Below, piece by piece: positions 12,775 to 25,754 of a stretch of DNA of 64,000 nt. The DNA is from Stercorarius parasiticus (lineage: Eukaryota; Chordata; Aves; Charadriiformes; Stercorariidae). The stretch is taken from contig VWZL01000114.1 in the NCBI GenBank assembly GCA_013396915.1, forward strand, positions 847,535 to 911,534, written 5' to 3'. The notes below the pieces were generated by a model. It searched no databases, was not told where the DNA came from, and saw only the letters and a program-made list of their open reading frames with translations. The first letter of the stretch is position 1, and every line of letters starts with the position of its first letter. Both the position numbers and the translations under genes were made by a program.

Positions 12775-15700
12775 CATAATATATACATAATATATGTATT
12801 ATCTGTTTCGCTTGAGTTGACTCTAATTTTATATATGGTTAGATTGCTCCATGAAGAACAGGGTAAGATATTGTAGTAAGAATGTACCTGAAAGTAATTT
12901 TATAACCTGATCATTGACAAAAGGAGACCCCATCTGTCTTTGGGGGATGATCATTACTTTGGGTAACTGATATTAGTCACCCAGATCTCATACTTGTTAT
13001 ATCTTGCCTGGCAAATGTTATTGCAGAAATTGTAAATGGGGTGGCATATGGAGAAGCATTCTGGGGACTGAACAGGATCTGGCTCACTTGGCTTTGTGTC
13101 CTAGCTTGTATATACCTTTTAGGTTGCCTCATAATCCTGTCCCCCTGCATCACCATCTTGCCATTTCCATAGACATAAAGAGACAGGCGCCTTTGAAAAT
13201 CTTCCTCTGGAGTCTACATAAATGTTTTAGCTTAGTGGAGAGCATATTCCTCCAGAATCTTCCAAAGGCACTTCTTTCCATTGACTTTGCATGAAAATCG
13301 GGTACTCTGAGAGAACCAAGTCAGCACGCTCTCAGAAATGTAAAACAAACACATTCACAGGTTGTTACCAGATGATAAAATTAAATGCAGTCAAAATTAA
13401 CAGTTGATACACAAGCTGATTTATTTCAGGAATGACTCTGGGAAAAATGATTTAAAGATATAATTTTCACTATTCTTTTCTTGCTCTCCAGGCCTTGCTT
13501 TAATTTGAAAGTGAGACTATATAATTTCCTAGACTTGCAGTAATGGTACAAGGCACAGGTAAGTTTAAAAGCTGAAAGTAAGTTGTACAAAAAGATATGA
13601 AAAAATCTAAAAATCATAACGATCTTAATGCATATTATTTCAGTGCCTTAGTCTTCATTATGATTGCAAAATAATAACATCTGTTTTAGCATTTAATGGA
13701 TAAGCAAAGGAAAACAACATATATTAAGAAATCCTGTTACTACATATGTCTGTCTTGCCAAAAATACTTATTTACTGCAAAATCTACTGTGTAAAAGCTC
13801 AAGACAAAAAGGGAACTAAGTAAGTAAACATCAAATAAAGGATTATCCTTGTTTGTAAAGAGCTTGTTCTAGTAGGAATTATAAAGAGAGACCTGGACAT
13901 TAAAGTGACAGGGTAGATTCCTAGGAAGTTTAAAGTAATCATTTAGTACTAGTAACTTAGAAGCTTTAAGTAAAGGATTTAGCTGGGCTAGTATTTAAGA
14001 TTAACCATAAACAGAAACAAGTCACAATATTCTCAGCTGGCCACACTTGAGCAGTAATCAGGCTTCAAAACTTTTATTTAATAGCAGATGTTTTCTAATT
14101 GTCACAGTCATCTGCTATTCTCTACTTTCCTTTTGAGCAGAAGTTATTTAGAGCTGAGATTTACAAACAATAGTAAATATTGAAATTAGTTTAATTTAGA
14201 GAAGCATTTCATTTTAGGTGTTTACTCAAGCTGAAATCTACTCTGAAATAGGACAATTTTTCAGAACATTGACCACTTTCTCTTAAATTCTTAACTTCTA
14301 CAAAAATCCTTTGCCACAGACTGCCTCCCATTCTCATGCTCACCAGTACAAGAGTGATGCTGTGAGTGTGATCAGACGCTTCTGATAGGCCATTCTTTAC
14401 AATACTTAATTATTAAGTTTCCATTAGTATCATCATCAGTAATTAATATTTTCAGGGAACAGAGACATTGCTGTGCTCTGATATGTAAAAACAAAAAGCT
14501 TTGTTAAAAGGATTTAAAATTGTGTCCTGGATAATTGTATTTAAATGAAATAACTTTTTAAAAATCCATTTACGATATCTCTGCAGCTTTGCTATTTCTT
14601 TCTTTTTTTTCTTTTCTCTCTTGTGGGGTATACGGTATTGTAATTTCTGAGCCACTTTTGCTTATTTTTGATTGTTTCTTATTTGAAATTCCACATACAA
14701 CTTGATTAGGTTTTTATACTTCAGTTCTAATGCTTTGGTGTTTAACTTTTAAAAGCAAGACAGGTCTTTGTTGTTACTCTGTCCTACATTTGACTTCAAG
14801 TCTAATTTCTAAATGAAATCATCTGTTTCCGTTTAATATACTACAACATATAGAAATTTTTATCCCTACAGGCCAATTTAGTGCTTACATATAAGTATTT
14901 CTGAGATCTAATGAAAGCGCCGTGTTGCAGTGGATTATCTTCAATGCAGAAAAATAGAAATAGACCCATCTGTGGTACCACTAAAGGCTGGGGATATATA
15001 GTCTTAAATTAAAATACAGAAAATTAAATACATGTCTGTGGATAAGACACAACAGAGCAGGGGTTTTGAAGGTAGCAGTTTTGGAAACAGATACCTGAAA
15101 TTCACCTTAATCCCAGTTTGCTTAACAGCATTAGTCTTCTTGAGCCTTGTTCCTCATGTGAAAGACTAATTTGAGTACTAGTGGAAGTAACCGTTCCAAG
15201 ACTCTTCAGGAGAGACCACACAACAAAGTAGGAAGCCCAAAAGTAGTAAACTTATAGCTGTTGGAAATAAAACCCAGTGTGTTTGAACTGTTATACTACA
15301 GATCACTTTAAATGTTGCAGGTAACCTATGAACTACAGTATGAAACCTTAGATTTGAATGCTAAGGATCCCATAAGCATTTCTATCAAATTTACTCGCAG
15401 CTTTTTTTGTTGTTGCTAACTGCTTGTTAACTCCTTTAAAGAATTATATAACTGGATTCTAATATCTGAGATTTAGACCATCTCTAGTCACAACACTTAC
15501 AAATGTTATATTAGAATTAAAAAAATAAAAAACAAAAACAATTTTTCAAGAAAAAGCTGATTTAAAAATGAAACTATATTTCTTCTATCTCACGCAATGA
15601 GAAGAGGAAAGTAGTATGTTATGTAAACTGTTCACTAAAAAAACGACTTTTTGATATAATCACATTTTTCTTTAGGTTGAATTTATCAGATATTCAGGTG

Positions 15701-16364
15701 GGAAAAGTGAAATAGAATTTCATTTTGGTTATAGTTTCTTCTGATCTTTTTGATAAAACATGGAAATGAAATTTTAGTCATAGTTTATACTGGATATTAT
15801 GCTAAAAATCAAGATGATCATATTAGATTTTTTTATGTTTTCCCTTTGTTTAAGGAAAATATCGAGTCAACAGACAGTCTAATACCAATGACAAGGACTT
15901 TTTTTGTGGATTTTTGGCATCATGAGTTTTTCTTGCTCTATGGAAAAACAATATCCTAATGCTTTTGTATCATCTGAGATAAGTGACTTATTTTTAGTCT
16001 TATTTCCTGAGGACTATTTTATTCTTGCACAGGAGTCAATTCACCAAAGCACACAAGTTCATGAGACTAATGTTGCTGCAGGATCCAAATCGAGTTCTAT
16101 AAACTATATATTACTTTTATTAAATTGCTTCAATCACAGAGTTAATAACCTATTAGGCTTCCGGAACTCTTCTTTTTGCCAAAGTTATGGAGTGATTTTT
16201 GACTTACTAAATAAATAAATAAATACATAAGGAAGAATTTCAAAGTAACAATTCAGCAATGAAAAATCTCAATAAAATATGTGCCAGTAACATGGTAATA
16301 TTTACAAATACATTTGATTATCTTTTAATGCTCTCTTCCCCTCTTTCATTGCTGTATTTCATAC
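12775..16364. other. AT-rich non-coding DNA
   Basis: No repeat family or gene is recognised. A short ATAA/AAAT simple repeat lies at about 16,209-16,226. If the minus-strand exon candidates are real, this is intron or the 3' flank of that gene. Confidence 0.5.
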
Positions 16365-16631
16365 CCAATAGCTTCACAACCATTTTCACTCCAGCACTGG
16401 TCCTCTCACCTAGTAATGCTCTGAGATGCAAATCCACTCCTATGTTAATTCCAGTTCGCCCTATATATTCCCAGTCATTTCTCATGGGTGTTTGCACAGA
16501 ATAGTATGCAACAGGTGCACATGCAGGATCTAAAGCAAAACACTCTCCTTTGTGCTTAATTTCAATGCATCTCCAGATCTGTTGACTGAAAGACCTTTCA
16601 GAGTCTTCCAGAAGTCTGTAAGACAGCCTTC
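16365..16631 (-). CDS. Candidate internal exon of an unrecognised minus-strand gene
   Basis: The minus strand is open from about 16,683 to a stop at 16,318. Within this the sequence looks protein-coding: mixed composition with several Trp and Cys, not the Leu/Ile/Lys-rich noise seen around it. Landmarks in order are GRLSYRLLEDSERSF, WRCIEIKHKGECFALD, then NDWEYIGRTGINIGVDL and LRALLGERTSAGVK. A splice acceptor (CCCTAGTCACAG) lies before 16,631 and a donor (GG/GTATGA) after 16,365, giving 267 bp with phase-1 introns on both sides. A second in-phase acceptor sits four bases upstream. The acceptor's pyrimidine tract is weak. The upstream phase matches the donor of the exon at 25,675-25,754. I do not recognise the family; a decayed retrocopy or captured foreign gene is possible. 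Confidence 0.35.
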
Positions 16632-19600
16632 CTGTGACTAGGGTTTTCATTGACTTTATCACACATGAAGTAAGGGTAGTTAATTACATCTACTATACTG
16701 GCTTGTCATATATAAAGTTTCAAGAATAGCTGCCAGCGAAGAAGCATTCATACCTTTATGCCAGAAACCCCCCCCCAATAATGTTTGCTATTGTTGCTAA
16801 TTATCAACTGAGAATAAAGGAGTACTCCTGAACTGTCCAGTTGTTTCCTCAGGAGGTAAGGAATCTTGAATTCCTGTGTCCATTAAGAGATATGCATGTG
16901 GAATCTTTTTTTTTTTCTCTTTTCTTCATTTACCCCCACCTCCTTGTGAATAATTCTCTCCCTGTATTTCCTGCTCCATCCTGCAATATTGTTTCACAGC
17001 ACCCTGTGAAAATTGATACAACACAGAAGATATGATCCTTATTTCTCCCCCCACTGCCACTATCTTCAGCATGTTCCCCCAAGTTTTCTTAATAACTTAA
17101 TGATTAAAATTGCTAAGTGGCCATGCACTGAGTCTCAGAAAAGGTTGACAGTTGTATGTGAAACACGCTTAATACTTGAAGCCAGCTTTTATGAGTGAAA
17201 TGCTCAATATCATTTTTAAAGTCAATTAAAATGTCAACTTAATCTTATTCCTGGCCCTGGAAAAGGCTGTAAACAGACTCTGAAATTTGTGAAGTTGCTG
17301 AGGTGAGTTAGTTACCAAACTTCTGCAGAAACTCCATTCAAGGAGTTGCAGGTTTTCCTCTATCATCTAACAATGCTTATTTTCAAGCTACAAACTATTT
17401 TCCTTTGTTGATGAAAGCTTTACATGTGTCCACTGCTCTGTATTTCAAGAAATGGAGAGAAGCAAAGAATGCAGAATACAGGAACAAATAGTAATAACTG
17501 AATTACAGTTCTGTGTCCATTTATATAACTGAGATTCTGAAAGACACATGCGCCACTTCCAGGTGTATATTTCTTGTCACGTTTTAACATCATCAGTAAA
17601 GATTCCCCCCCGCCCTCCCCGCCCTCCAATATGACTGCTTTCCCAAACATACTCACAGCAATTTAGAAGCCTTTTTCTCATAATGAGTAGCTTGCACAAA
17701 GCAGTAAATGCTTCTCTACTATGAATATGCAAATTGCAAGTGACAGTACCAGTACAGGCTAAGAACCATCCAGGAGTTCTAGGTCTTGCAGATGTCCTAA
17801 TTTTCCCAGCTGATTAAAAATACTCCCTAACAACAGCAGCTCGTTATTGATGGGCAGAAGCTGCTATCCTCACTCCATAAAGACACCCTTTGTAAGACAA
17901 GACATTCTAAAGTATCTGATTGCAAATCTTACAAACTCGACTTCTATTCCTAAGAGGTGTGGGCATGTGCAAAACTTATGACTATAAAACTAATCAAGGG
18001 GATTATTTAGTGTCTGCAGCATAGAGTCATCATTTACGTATTATAGACCTGACCTCACTATTATGTTTGCTAGTTAGCTAGGTTTGCTAAAGTTAGCAGC
18101 CCAAAATTGAGCTACATGATCACATTATCCCCATTTACTGTCCCACCTTTCCCTACCTGGTATTTCTTACCCTGCAAATGCTTTGGGTCAATGACAACTT
18201 TTTTGACATTTTTTTTTCATGAGTTAGAATGAAGTTATACAAAATAAAGGACTAACAGCATTACTGGCACAGTATGTCTGTGGAAGTACCTGCATCTGTG
18301 AGTTATACTTCATTAAATCCTATTCAGTATCTTAAGGATCTCCAATGATGCCTTTTTGCAGACTAACCTTCGAATAAAGAGATGCGACCAGAGCTTAAAC
18401 ATGATGATAATGTCATCTTGTGTACATTTTCTGCATTTTTAAAGATCTTTAAAAAGTTTTTAAAAATTTTTAAAGGACATAGGTTCACATCAAACCAGTA
18501 ATTTTCTTTGATATATTTTCAAGATATTTCAGAAATATTCATTGCCAGTGTCCTGAATTTGTGTTTTGCAATTCCATTTCCATGTCATAAAGGGAGGTTG
18601 TTTTGTAAAATGTCCAAACAGATATTAGCATAGAGCATTTTGCAAACAAAATTCTGTAAACATTGAATGCTCACAAATGCCTGAAGATCAATTAAGACAA
18701 GGAAAATATTTTCAATTATAAAGATCACTGGAAACCGAAAAGTTATATTATCTCAACTCTTGCAGCCTAGGCATTACTTATTTCATATTATAGGATTAAG
18801 ATTAGAGCTAGTTTAAAAAATTTGATTTGAAAATTATTTGAAGTTAAATTTTTTTAGATGGGGTGGTTTCATGTTGTTTTAAAACATAGCAGTTTACCCT
18901 TTATTTTAGATACATGCATATTCTAAACATTTAAACATTCCACCCTTTTAATATCTATAGTGCAATTTCTCATTAGAAACTTTTAATTCTACACCAAGTT
19001 TAAAAACTGAGCATTCCTCATACAGCAGATATTTCTAGATTTTCTTTTAACGAATCACTCTTAATATGTTTAAAGAGAAACAGGATGTTAGAGGAAACAT
19101 TATTGCTGCAAAGTGCCTTGCAGGCCAAAAAACACTTGGAATATTCTTCTTTTCAGACTTGGGTATTTGTTCTTCGTATTTCTTCATTCTTTTGACCTTA
19201 CAGATGGCTGATTTATCTTATTATTGTATTATTATTTCTATTATTACATCTAAATAATTGAAATAGAAATACAATAAAGAATAGAATAAAAAAATAGAAT
19301 AACAGAGTAGAAGTGTAGAAAATTATTTCTATTATTAGAAAAAATAATAGATAAATAGAAATATCTGTAAATAATAGAAATACTTGAAATCCTTGTGCTA
19401 GGCTGTTCTTCACAAACAGGAGTGTTTTGTTTCTTATTTATAGAGATCAAATACAATAAAAAAACTTCTATGAAAATTTATAAATAGTACTGGATACTGT
19501 ATTGTATAATGTAGTATCCAATAATAAAACTCAGTCTAATACTATAACAAAATAATTCAATACTATTTCCAGAATATACAATTTGCCTTTTCTAATGTCT

Positions 19601-22600
19601 TCTACCTTGAACACTTGCTGCAATTCTCTTACATGTTCAGAAAGCAAAATGTATCTTCCTTTTTCTTATAACTTCTATTCTCAATCTGTTTCCCTAAGAC
19701 AGAAATTCTCAAACTATTTTGTTTTCTACATTAATTCAGATAAATTACTTCTGTGATGCTTCTGCTCCTGTGGTTAGTTGTTCAGCAAATAATTTTATTT
19801 TAAATCATTTTGTTGTGTTTCATGACCAAGTTCCACAATTTTTTTTCTAATCCAATCAAGATTAATCAGTTGTTATTCAGATTTTTCTAAGGATAAATAA
19901 ATCATGTAGTTAGTTTAAAGTGATTACTACAGTGAGTCAAACTACTGTCAACAAAGAATTGTTACATTTGAGACTGCAGTTCTTTAATTGTAAAGACTTG
20001 CAAAATCTCAGAGATTGATCTGGGCTTTTGATATTCCTAAAAGACTCTGCTAACTACTTTCTATATGAAATTCACATATGCAGGTATCTGGTTTTTACAG
20101 GAGGTAAAGTAATCCGCTGTAAGGATAAGTGAAGTTGGATCCTGCCGTTAGGGAACTCTCAGGTCTTATGGTTCTCTATATGCTGTATTCATGCTGCTGT
20201 TTTACAAGCAATATAAGATAATAAGATATAATTGATAGTGGATGTCTGCTCTAGATCAGTCTAAGATATCTAAGCTTAGGTGTTGTATGTAGGTACCTGC
20301 ATGCTCCTGTGGAGACATTCAGTTCAATTCAGCTATCTACAACTCACTTTCTAGGTTGGACTCAAACAATCACTATCATATGAGATCTTCAAGGTTATCT
20401 GTCTGCCTAAGCCTCTAGCTACAGCTTCAGCATTTTACAGGCCTCCCACTGGCCCCGTGTCTTATCTAACAGTACCATGTACATATTTTAGATATCATCG
20501 GAGAGGTCAGATGGCAGTAGACGGCTATCTGGGGGCAACTGATTTAAGGCCATGGTTTCAGTCACTGGGCCATGGAGAACTATTTGCTTGTCTGAACTCT
20601 ATTGGCACATTCACCTGACAAAAGATTTTTAATGCAGCTGAGGCACTGGGGAAAATCCCATCTGGCTTTCGGCTGCCACTTTAAGAGGCTGCAGAGGTTG
20701 CTGTTGTCCTGTAAATCCTGTGCCATATCTGCTGTCCCTGTGCAGATATGCATACAACTAAACTAAGATGTTTCAAATGGGATTAGGTACCTGTGGGTAA
20801 GCAACTTAATCCGTTCTCTTTGTTTTATGACATTCCAATTTTTCCTCAGTCTCCACTGACTTCCTTGACTGTGGGGGATTTTAGGCATGTTCTGTCCCCA
20901 CAAACATGTGAATGGAGGTCTTAAAATGTTGATTTAATCTTACCCTTGCTTACCAGTAGATTGAAAATGCTGTCTTCCTGTCCCTTTGGTCTTCAGCATT
21001 GCTTTTCAAAATGGAATAGACTTAGTCTTTTGGTTGCAGGTTGCAGATCTGGACTAACCAAGACGCTTAATTAGTTTCTGTATTTCTGTACTCCACTTCA
21101 GTCACTATAGAAGGGACTCTGTGCTTATGACAATGACTATCCTAGGATGTTTGGTCTGGCCAAATACATATAAAGTAGCTTTCATATACAAGATAGATGA
21201 TTGTGAAATCGGTTTACTTACTGTCCATAGAAACAGAACATTGCCCACTTAATTACCCAAGAAGTCATCATTAAAAAAAAAAATCTCGCCTTAAAATAAT
21301 AACATTAGCAACAACAATAATAATATTTATTACCAAATCATTAGAAAAAATATAAGACAGCACAGTGGTGGCCTTTAATAGAGATCAGTGATTTCCAATA
21401 GGACACCATAAGAGTGAAGCCAACCGTGTATACAAAATTTAAGCTTGTCAGTTGGTGACATGATATATTCTATTGTTCTCAAGTAGATTCGTTCTTAGGA
21501 GTTTTCTGTCCAGAGTGAGGCTGCAACCTAAATTGAGAAGTAGATGCTGTGGCAAATATAAAATCTATTAATGGATCAGTGTTTTGCAAGCCAAGTGGAA
21601 GTGCTAGTCTTTCTTCTACAGTTAGTCTCTCTTCACAGTATTTTTACCCACATACCAAAAAACCTACCAAACAACAAACAAACAAAAAACTAATCAAAAA
21701 AGCCAACTCCTGTATGCTCATGAATAAAAAAGAACCAGTGATATGCTGTAAATATCAGTTGGTAATCAGATTCAAATACCATCAATAATACAAGATCAGA
21801 GGGTTGCAAATCCCCAGCAAGACTACAAACAGATCAATGCTAGAATTATTTGATTTGCATCCTCATTAATTCATCTGCAAGTTTCACTGAATGGTAGAAG
21901 CATTATATAGCTTGGACCAAGCACAAGCAATCAATCAGCTGTGCTTGGCATAATTCTATTGCTAAAGATTATTTTGCCCATCTCAACCCATAATGACCAA
22001 ATTTGCTCACTGAGGTAAATGTAACTCTGGAAAAGGACTTTACAAGTGTCATTCCTAAACACAATCCCCAAAAAATCCTAACTTGATTTTTAAAAAAATC
22101 ATTAGAGACAGGAGGATTCTATTAGGCTACAAAAATTATTTCAATAATCAGTTACCTTATTAAATTAAGTTCTGTTGGCATTAATTTCCAGGTGTCAGAT
22201 TCAAAACATTTTATACTTAATGAAATGTTATAAACTGTACATTTACTACACTGTCATAGTGTACATATATCAGTCACACATGGAATACTTTGTATGTTTT
22301 ATATCTACAGCTTACATTATCTTGCTTGTATTCATAATAATTTCCATTGCTAACCTGAAAATATAGGTATAAACTACATAGGCAGTTTATACAATGTTTA
22401 AATCACTTCTTAATCTTCTCTTAATTAGGTAAATAGATTGAATATCCACTACAACGTCGAAATTCTTTTCCCTTGATCATTTTCCTGATTCCATGTTGAA
22501 CCCCTTCCAATATTTAGGTGTTTCAGCTACTCTTTTTTTTCAATGAACAATGATGGATACTGCATTACAGTAGTGTGAATAGTGGAATGCAGGTATGGGT

Positions 22601-25439
22601 GAATTGCTGGAAATCAAGCAGTGTTACTAGTGTTAACTGCAGAGGTAACACAAAGTCCCTATTTCTTTTTTCATTTAAGTTTTCCTTAGCCTTTCTCACC
22701 ACAACATTGAAGCAGGGTCTTATCTTTAGCAAATTAATCACCACAATAACCAAATTTTTCAGGTCAAAGTAGTAAGAAAGAGATGAGTACACCATACTTT
22801 CAAGTATGTTTCTCTTTTTAGGATATAACCTTATATTTGTCTTCATGAAAAGACAGACTCCTTGGTAGAACTAAGTTTACCAAGAATTCCAATACTTCAG
22901 GTAGAAGTATATTTTTTGCCATGTCATTGCTTGCATAGTTTAGTAATAAAAAGTGTATTTTGTGAGTGAAAGTTTCTGAAACCAGAACTACTTGATGATA
23001 ATTCCCCATTAATAATACAGCATGCATTTAGATTTTGTATTGTTTTAACTTCTTTAGCAAAGAGTTTGATTTGAAAATAGAACTCGGTAATGGTAACATG
23101 ATTGATACGTATTGCCTCTATTTCTTTGCAGTATATTGACAGTAAGTCCCTGTTTCATAGCATTTGTTCATCACCAACAGGTTCACAATGAATGTTTTCC
23201 TCTGATATATAACTGTACTGTCCAGGAACGACAGAGGTGGGTTTACCTTCCACTGAAATAATTGCCAGTAGTCATGGATAGAGATAAGTTAGGAAAGGGG
23301 ACACAAATAGTGCACCTTACTCATGGAATTAAATTGGCTGTCAAATATGGGGCTTAGGGAGTAATATTTCCTTAATCTTATCAGCAATGAATGTTTTTTA
23401 TTTGTTTCTTTTTCATCTTTCCTTTATGGATAAGTGTATTTTCCAGAAATTTAACTTAGAAGTTGCTTTTAAATGTAGGAACCTAGGACATTGGTGAAGC
23501 TTCTGTTTTCTCAGCTTGACATTGTAATTTTAAGCAATTTTTTTAATACTGATCTTGCTTCTGAGAGTCAGCAAGTATTTTATGTCTTTCCCTGTGATGG
23601 TATGTGAAGCAGATGCTCTGTGGAGTTTTCTGAATGAAGTATCTTTTAAGTAGTTATAGAGACAGTACTGCTGGAAGTAATACCTATATGGGAACTTTAC
23701 TGCACCATTATATTTCACAAATAATAGAAAAGCCCTGATATTTCTGACTTTCTTTCCTGGAAAATTTAATTAAAAACAAGATCATAGTTACTGTTTATTG
23801 CTTTTATCAAACAGGAATACTCTGAAAAGCTAACAAAACCATTTATTGAAGCAATTTAGTCAGAAGAACTTGAAAGCAGAGAGGGTTTGAAATTTATATC
23901 ACTCACAGTTGTCAAAATTTTCATGTTGCTTCCTAAGGGAGTACATAAGTACTTGTACTGAAGTAGCTTGTAGAAAGGGTCTGTAAATCTCACAGGAAAA
24001 AGTAGTAAATTGAGGGTACTCAGAATTCCCACAAACAGTGGAAAAATTGATGATCATCAGAGAAAATTGTCTAAATGATTAGTGAGTAACAAACATAAAT
24101 CAAGTTAAACTTTACACAGTAAATTTAAATAAACAAAATATCAAGAGCTCTTTGATACAGAAGAAAACAAAGGCAGACATATGGATAGGGATCGTAGCTA
24201 AGATATGACCCAGAATAAAATTAACATTTTGCTGCAGTTCTCAGTAAGAATGGAGCAAAAGCAAAGCAGACAATGAGAATAAATTTGCAGAAAAAAAAAA
24301 TACCTCAGAGGAATTAGAACTGAAACCTAACAGTTTAATGAACAACATTAAGGATTTCTGTATCATCTCCTTCTCAGAATCAACTTGTGTATGATGTCAT
24401 CAACCCAGTGACAAAGGTTTTTAATTAAAAATATCAGTTCATGGTGGATATTATTTCACTGGAAATGTAGGAAATATTGTACTTATGTGAAGAAGAGGAG
24501 TAAAAATTATTAACTTGACCTAGATATCATAGAAAGCCAATCTGTCTTTGATCATTTTGAGGTGACTGACATTAGTGACTCGCTCAAGAGAAAAGTAAGA
24601 GTTTGCTGATGAAATATTCTAATTATATGGTGATGTGAGATGCTATTAATGAAGGAGATTAAAATAGCATATGGAAAGGTTTGGATGACTTTGAAAGGTT
24701 GAGTAATAGATTGACATTAAAAGGTGTATATGCAAGTTCATGTAAACAGTAATTTGTAACTCTTATATGCCTACCATACACATTATGCATACCACCACTT
24801 TTGTGTAGATCCAGTCACTCATGTATGGTATGTAGAGGAATTATGAGCAGAAGGTAATTAGAAAGAAGCCACTAAAGCTGTCTGTGAAAATGGGAGCTCA
24901 CTGTATGAAAAGTGACTGAAAAATTTGGTGAATAAGGTAACACCTTTGGAAAGATATCAGTTTTGTAATTCAAACCAAAACAAGAAAAATCCCCAGTCAA
25001 CACCTATTAAATCCACAGGATAAAATTCATAGCAAAATAAAAAAGAAGGTATAAATAGTACTTTTTGGGAAGAAATTAAATATATCTAGTGTTATTGTAG
25101 GTTGACCTTCTAGGAGAAAAGGGCAAAAACTTCAGTTTTCAGATGGCTCTTTCTCTGTTTCTGGAGGTCATATATGAAAAAATGAATTGATGAATGATTT
25201 CAGCAGGACAGGAAGTCCCTTCCAGTCCTTTGTTTTGAAAATTACTTGTGGTGTGAACTAGAATACTTATGTGCATCTAATAATTACGTCAGAGCTATGG
25301 CATATATTAGTCATGTAATCGGATGAAAAAATGCAGAAATTTGATAACTTCTGTTTTCAATGAATCAGTATTCATTTACATTTTCTGTGTTATCTATTTT
25401 GAATCCTTTAGTCTTTAAGCCCTGCATGAAATGTCCCAG
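16632..25439. other. Largely unique AT-rich DNA (intron if the exon pair is real)
   Basis: No clear gene or young repeat. Minor items: a run of Cs at about 16,770; A-rich low-complexity DNA with partly self-complementary ATTTCTATTATT / AATAATAGA stretches at about 19,215-19,380; and a possible very old CR1-like relic on the minus strand at 22,565-22,900, suggested only by a weak match of GATATAACCTTATATTTGTC to the CR1 ACCTTRCACTTGTC block. Short frames here are not supported. Confidence 0.5.
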
Positions 25440-25660
25440 TGTATTCTTGGGATCAAAGCTAGGTTATAGACATATAATTATATGGCTCATCCTGCTTGCC
25501 TTTTTGGAGTATTGGCCCATTAGCTTTCTTCCAGTCCTCTGGAGCTTCCCTAGTGTACCAAGACTTATTGAAAAATCAATGTCAATTGTTTAGAGAGCTC
25601 TCCAGCCAGCTTTTTTAAAATTATTGAATGCAAGACTGATTTAAAAATATCTAGTTTTAG
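25440..25660 (-). mobile_element. Very old CR1/L3-like LINE relic
   Basis: The segment TTTCTTCCAGTCCTCTGGAG followed by CTTCCCTAGTGTACCAAG matches, with heavy decay, the reverse-transcriptase N-terminal block seen better preserved at 39,190-39,240 (CTTCTTCCAGTCTTCTGGGA, then CATCCCTCGATCTCCATGAG). There is no open frame. It lies just downstream of the strong exon candidate on the same strand, so it would be intronic. Confidence 0.5.
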
Positions 25661-25674
25661 TAGTTGCCACTTAC

Positions 25675-25754
25675 CAACCTCCAGAGTTACTGTGGGAGTG
25701 GAAGGTACTTCATCATCATCGCCGTCTGATATGACTATACCATCTTGACTTTTT
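25675..25754 (-). CDS. Strong candidate for a short internal coding exon, gene not recognised
   Basis: On the minus strand a pyrimidine-rich acceptor (TCTCTCTTTGTATTTAG) is followed by 80 bp and then an excellent donor (GAGGTTG/GTAAGTGG). One frame is open throughout (26 codons plus one base at each end) and reads KSQDGIVISDGDDDE then VPSTPTVTLEV; one of the other frames has a stop. Two CpGs survive in otherwise CpG-poor DNA. The piece IVIS followed by DGDDDE has the form of a SUMO-interacting motif (hydrophobic core plus acidic tail), and the Ser/Thr-Pro stretch after it suggests a disordered linker; both are inferences. The upstream intron is phase 2, the downstream one phase 1, which fits the candidate exon at 16,365-16,631. 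Too short for the family to be named. Confidence 0.6.
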
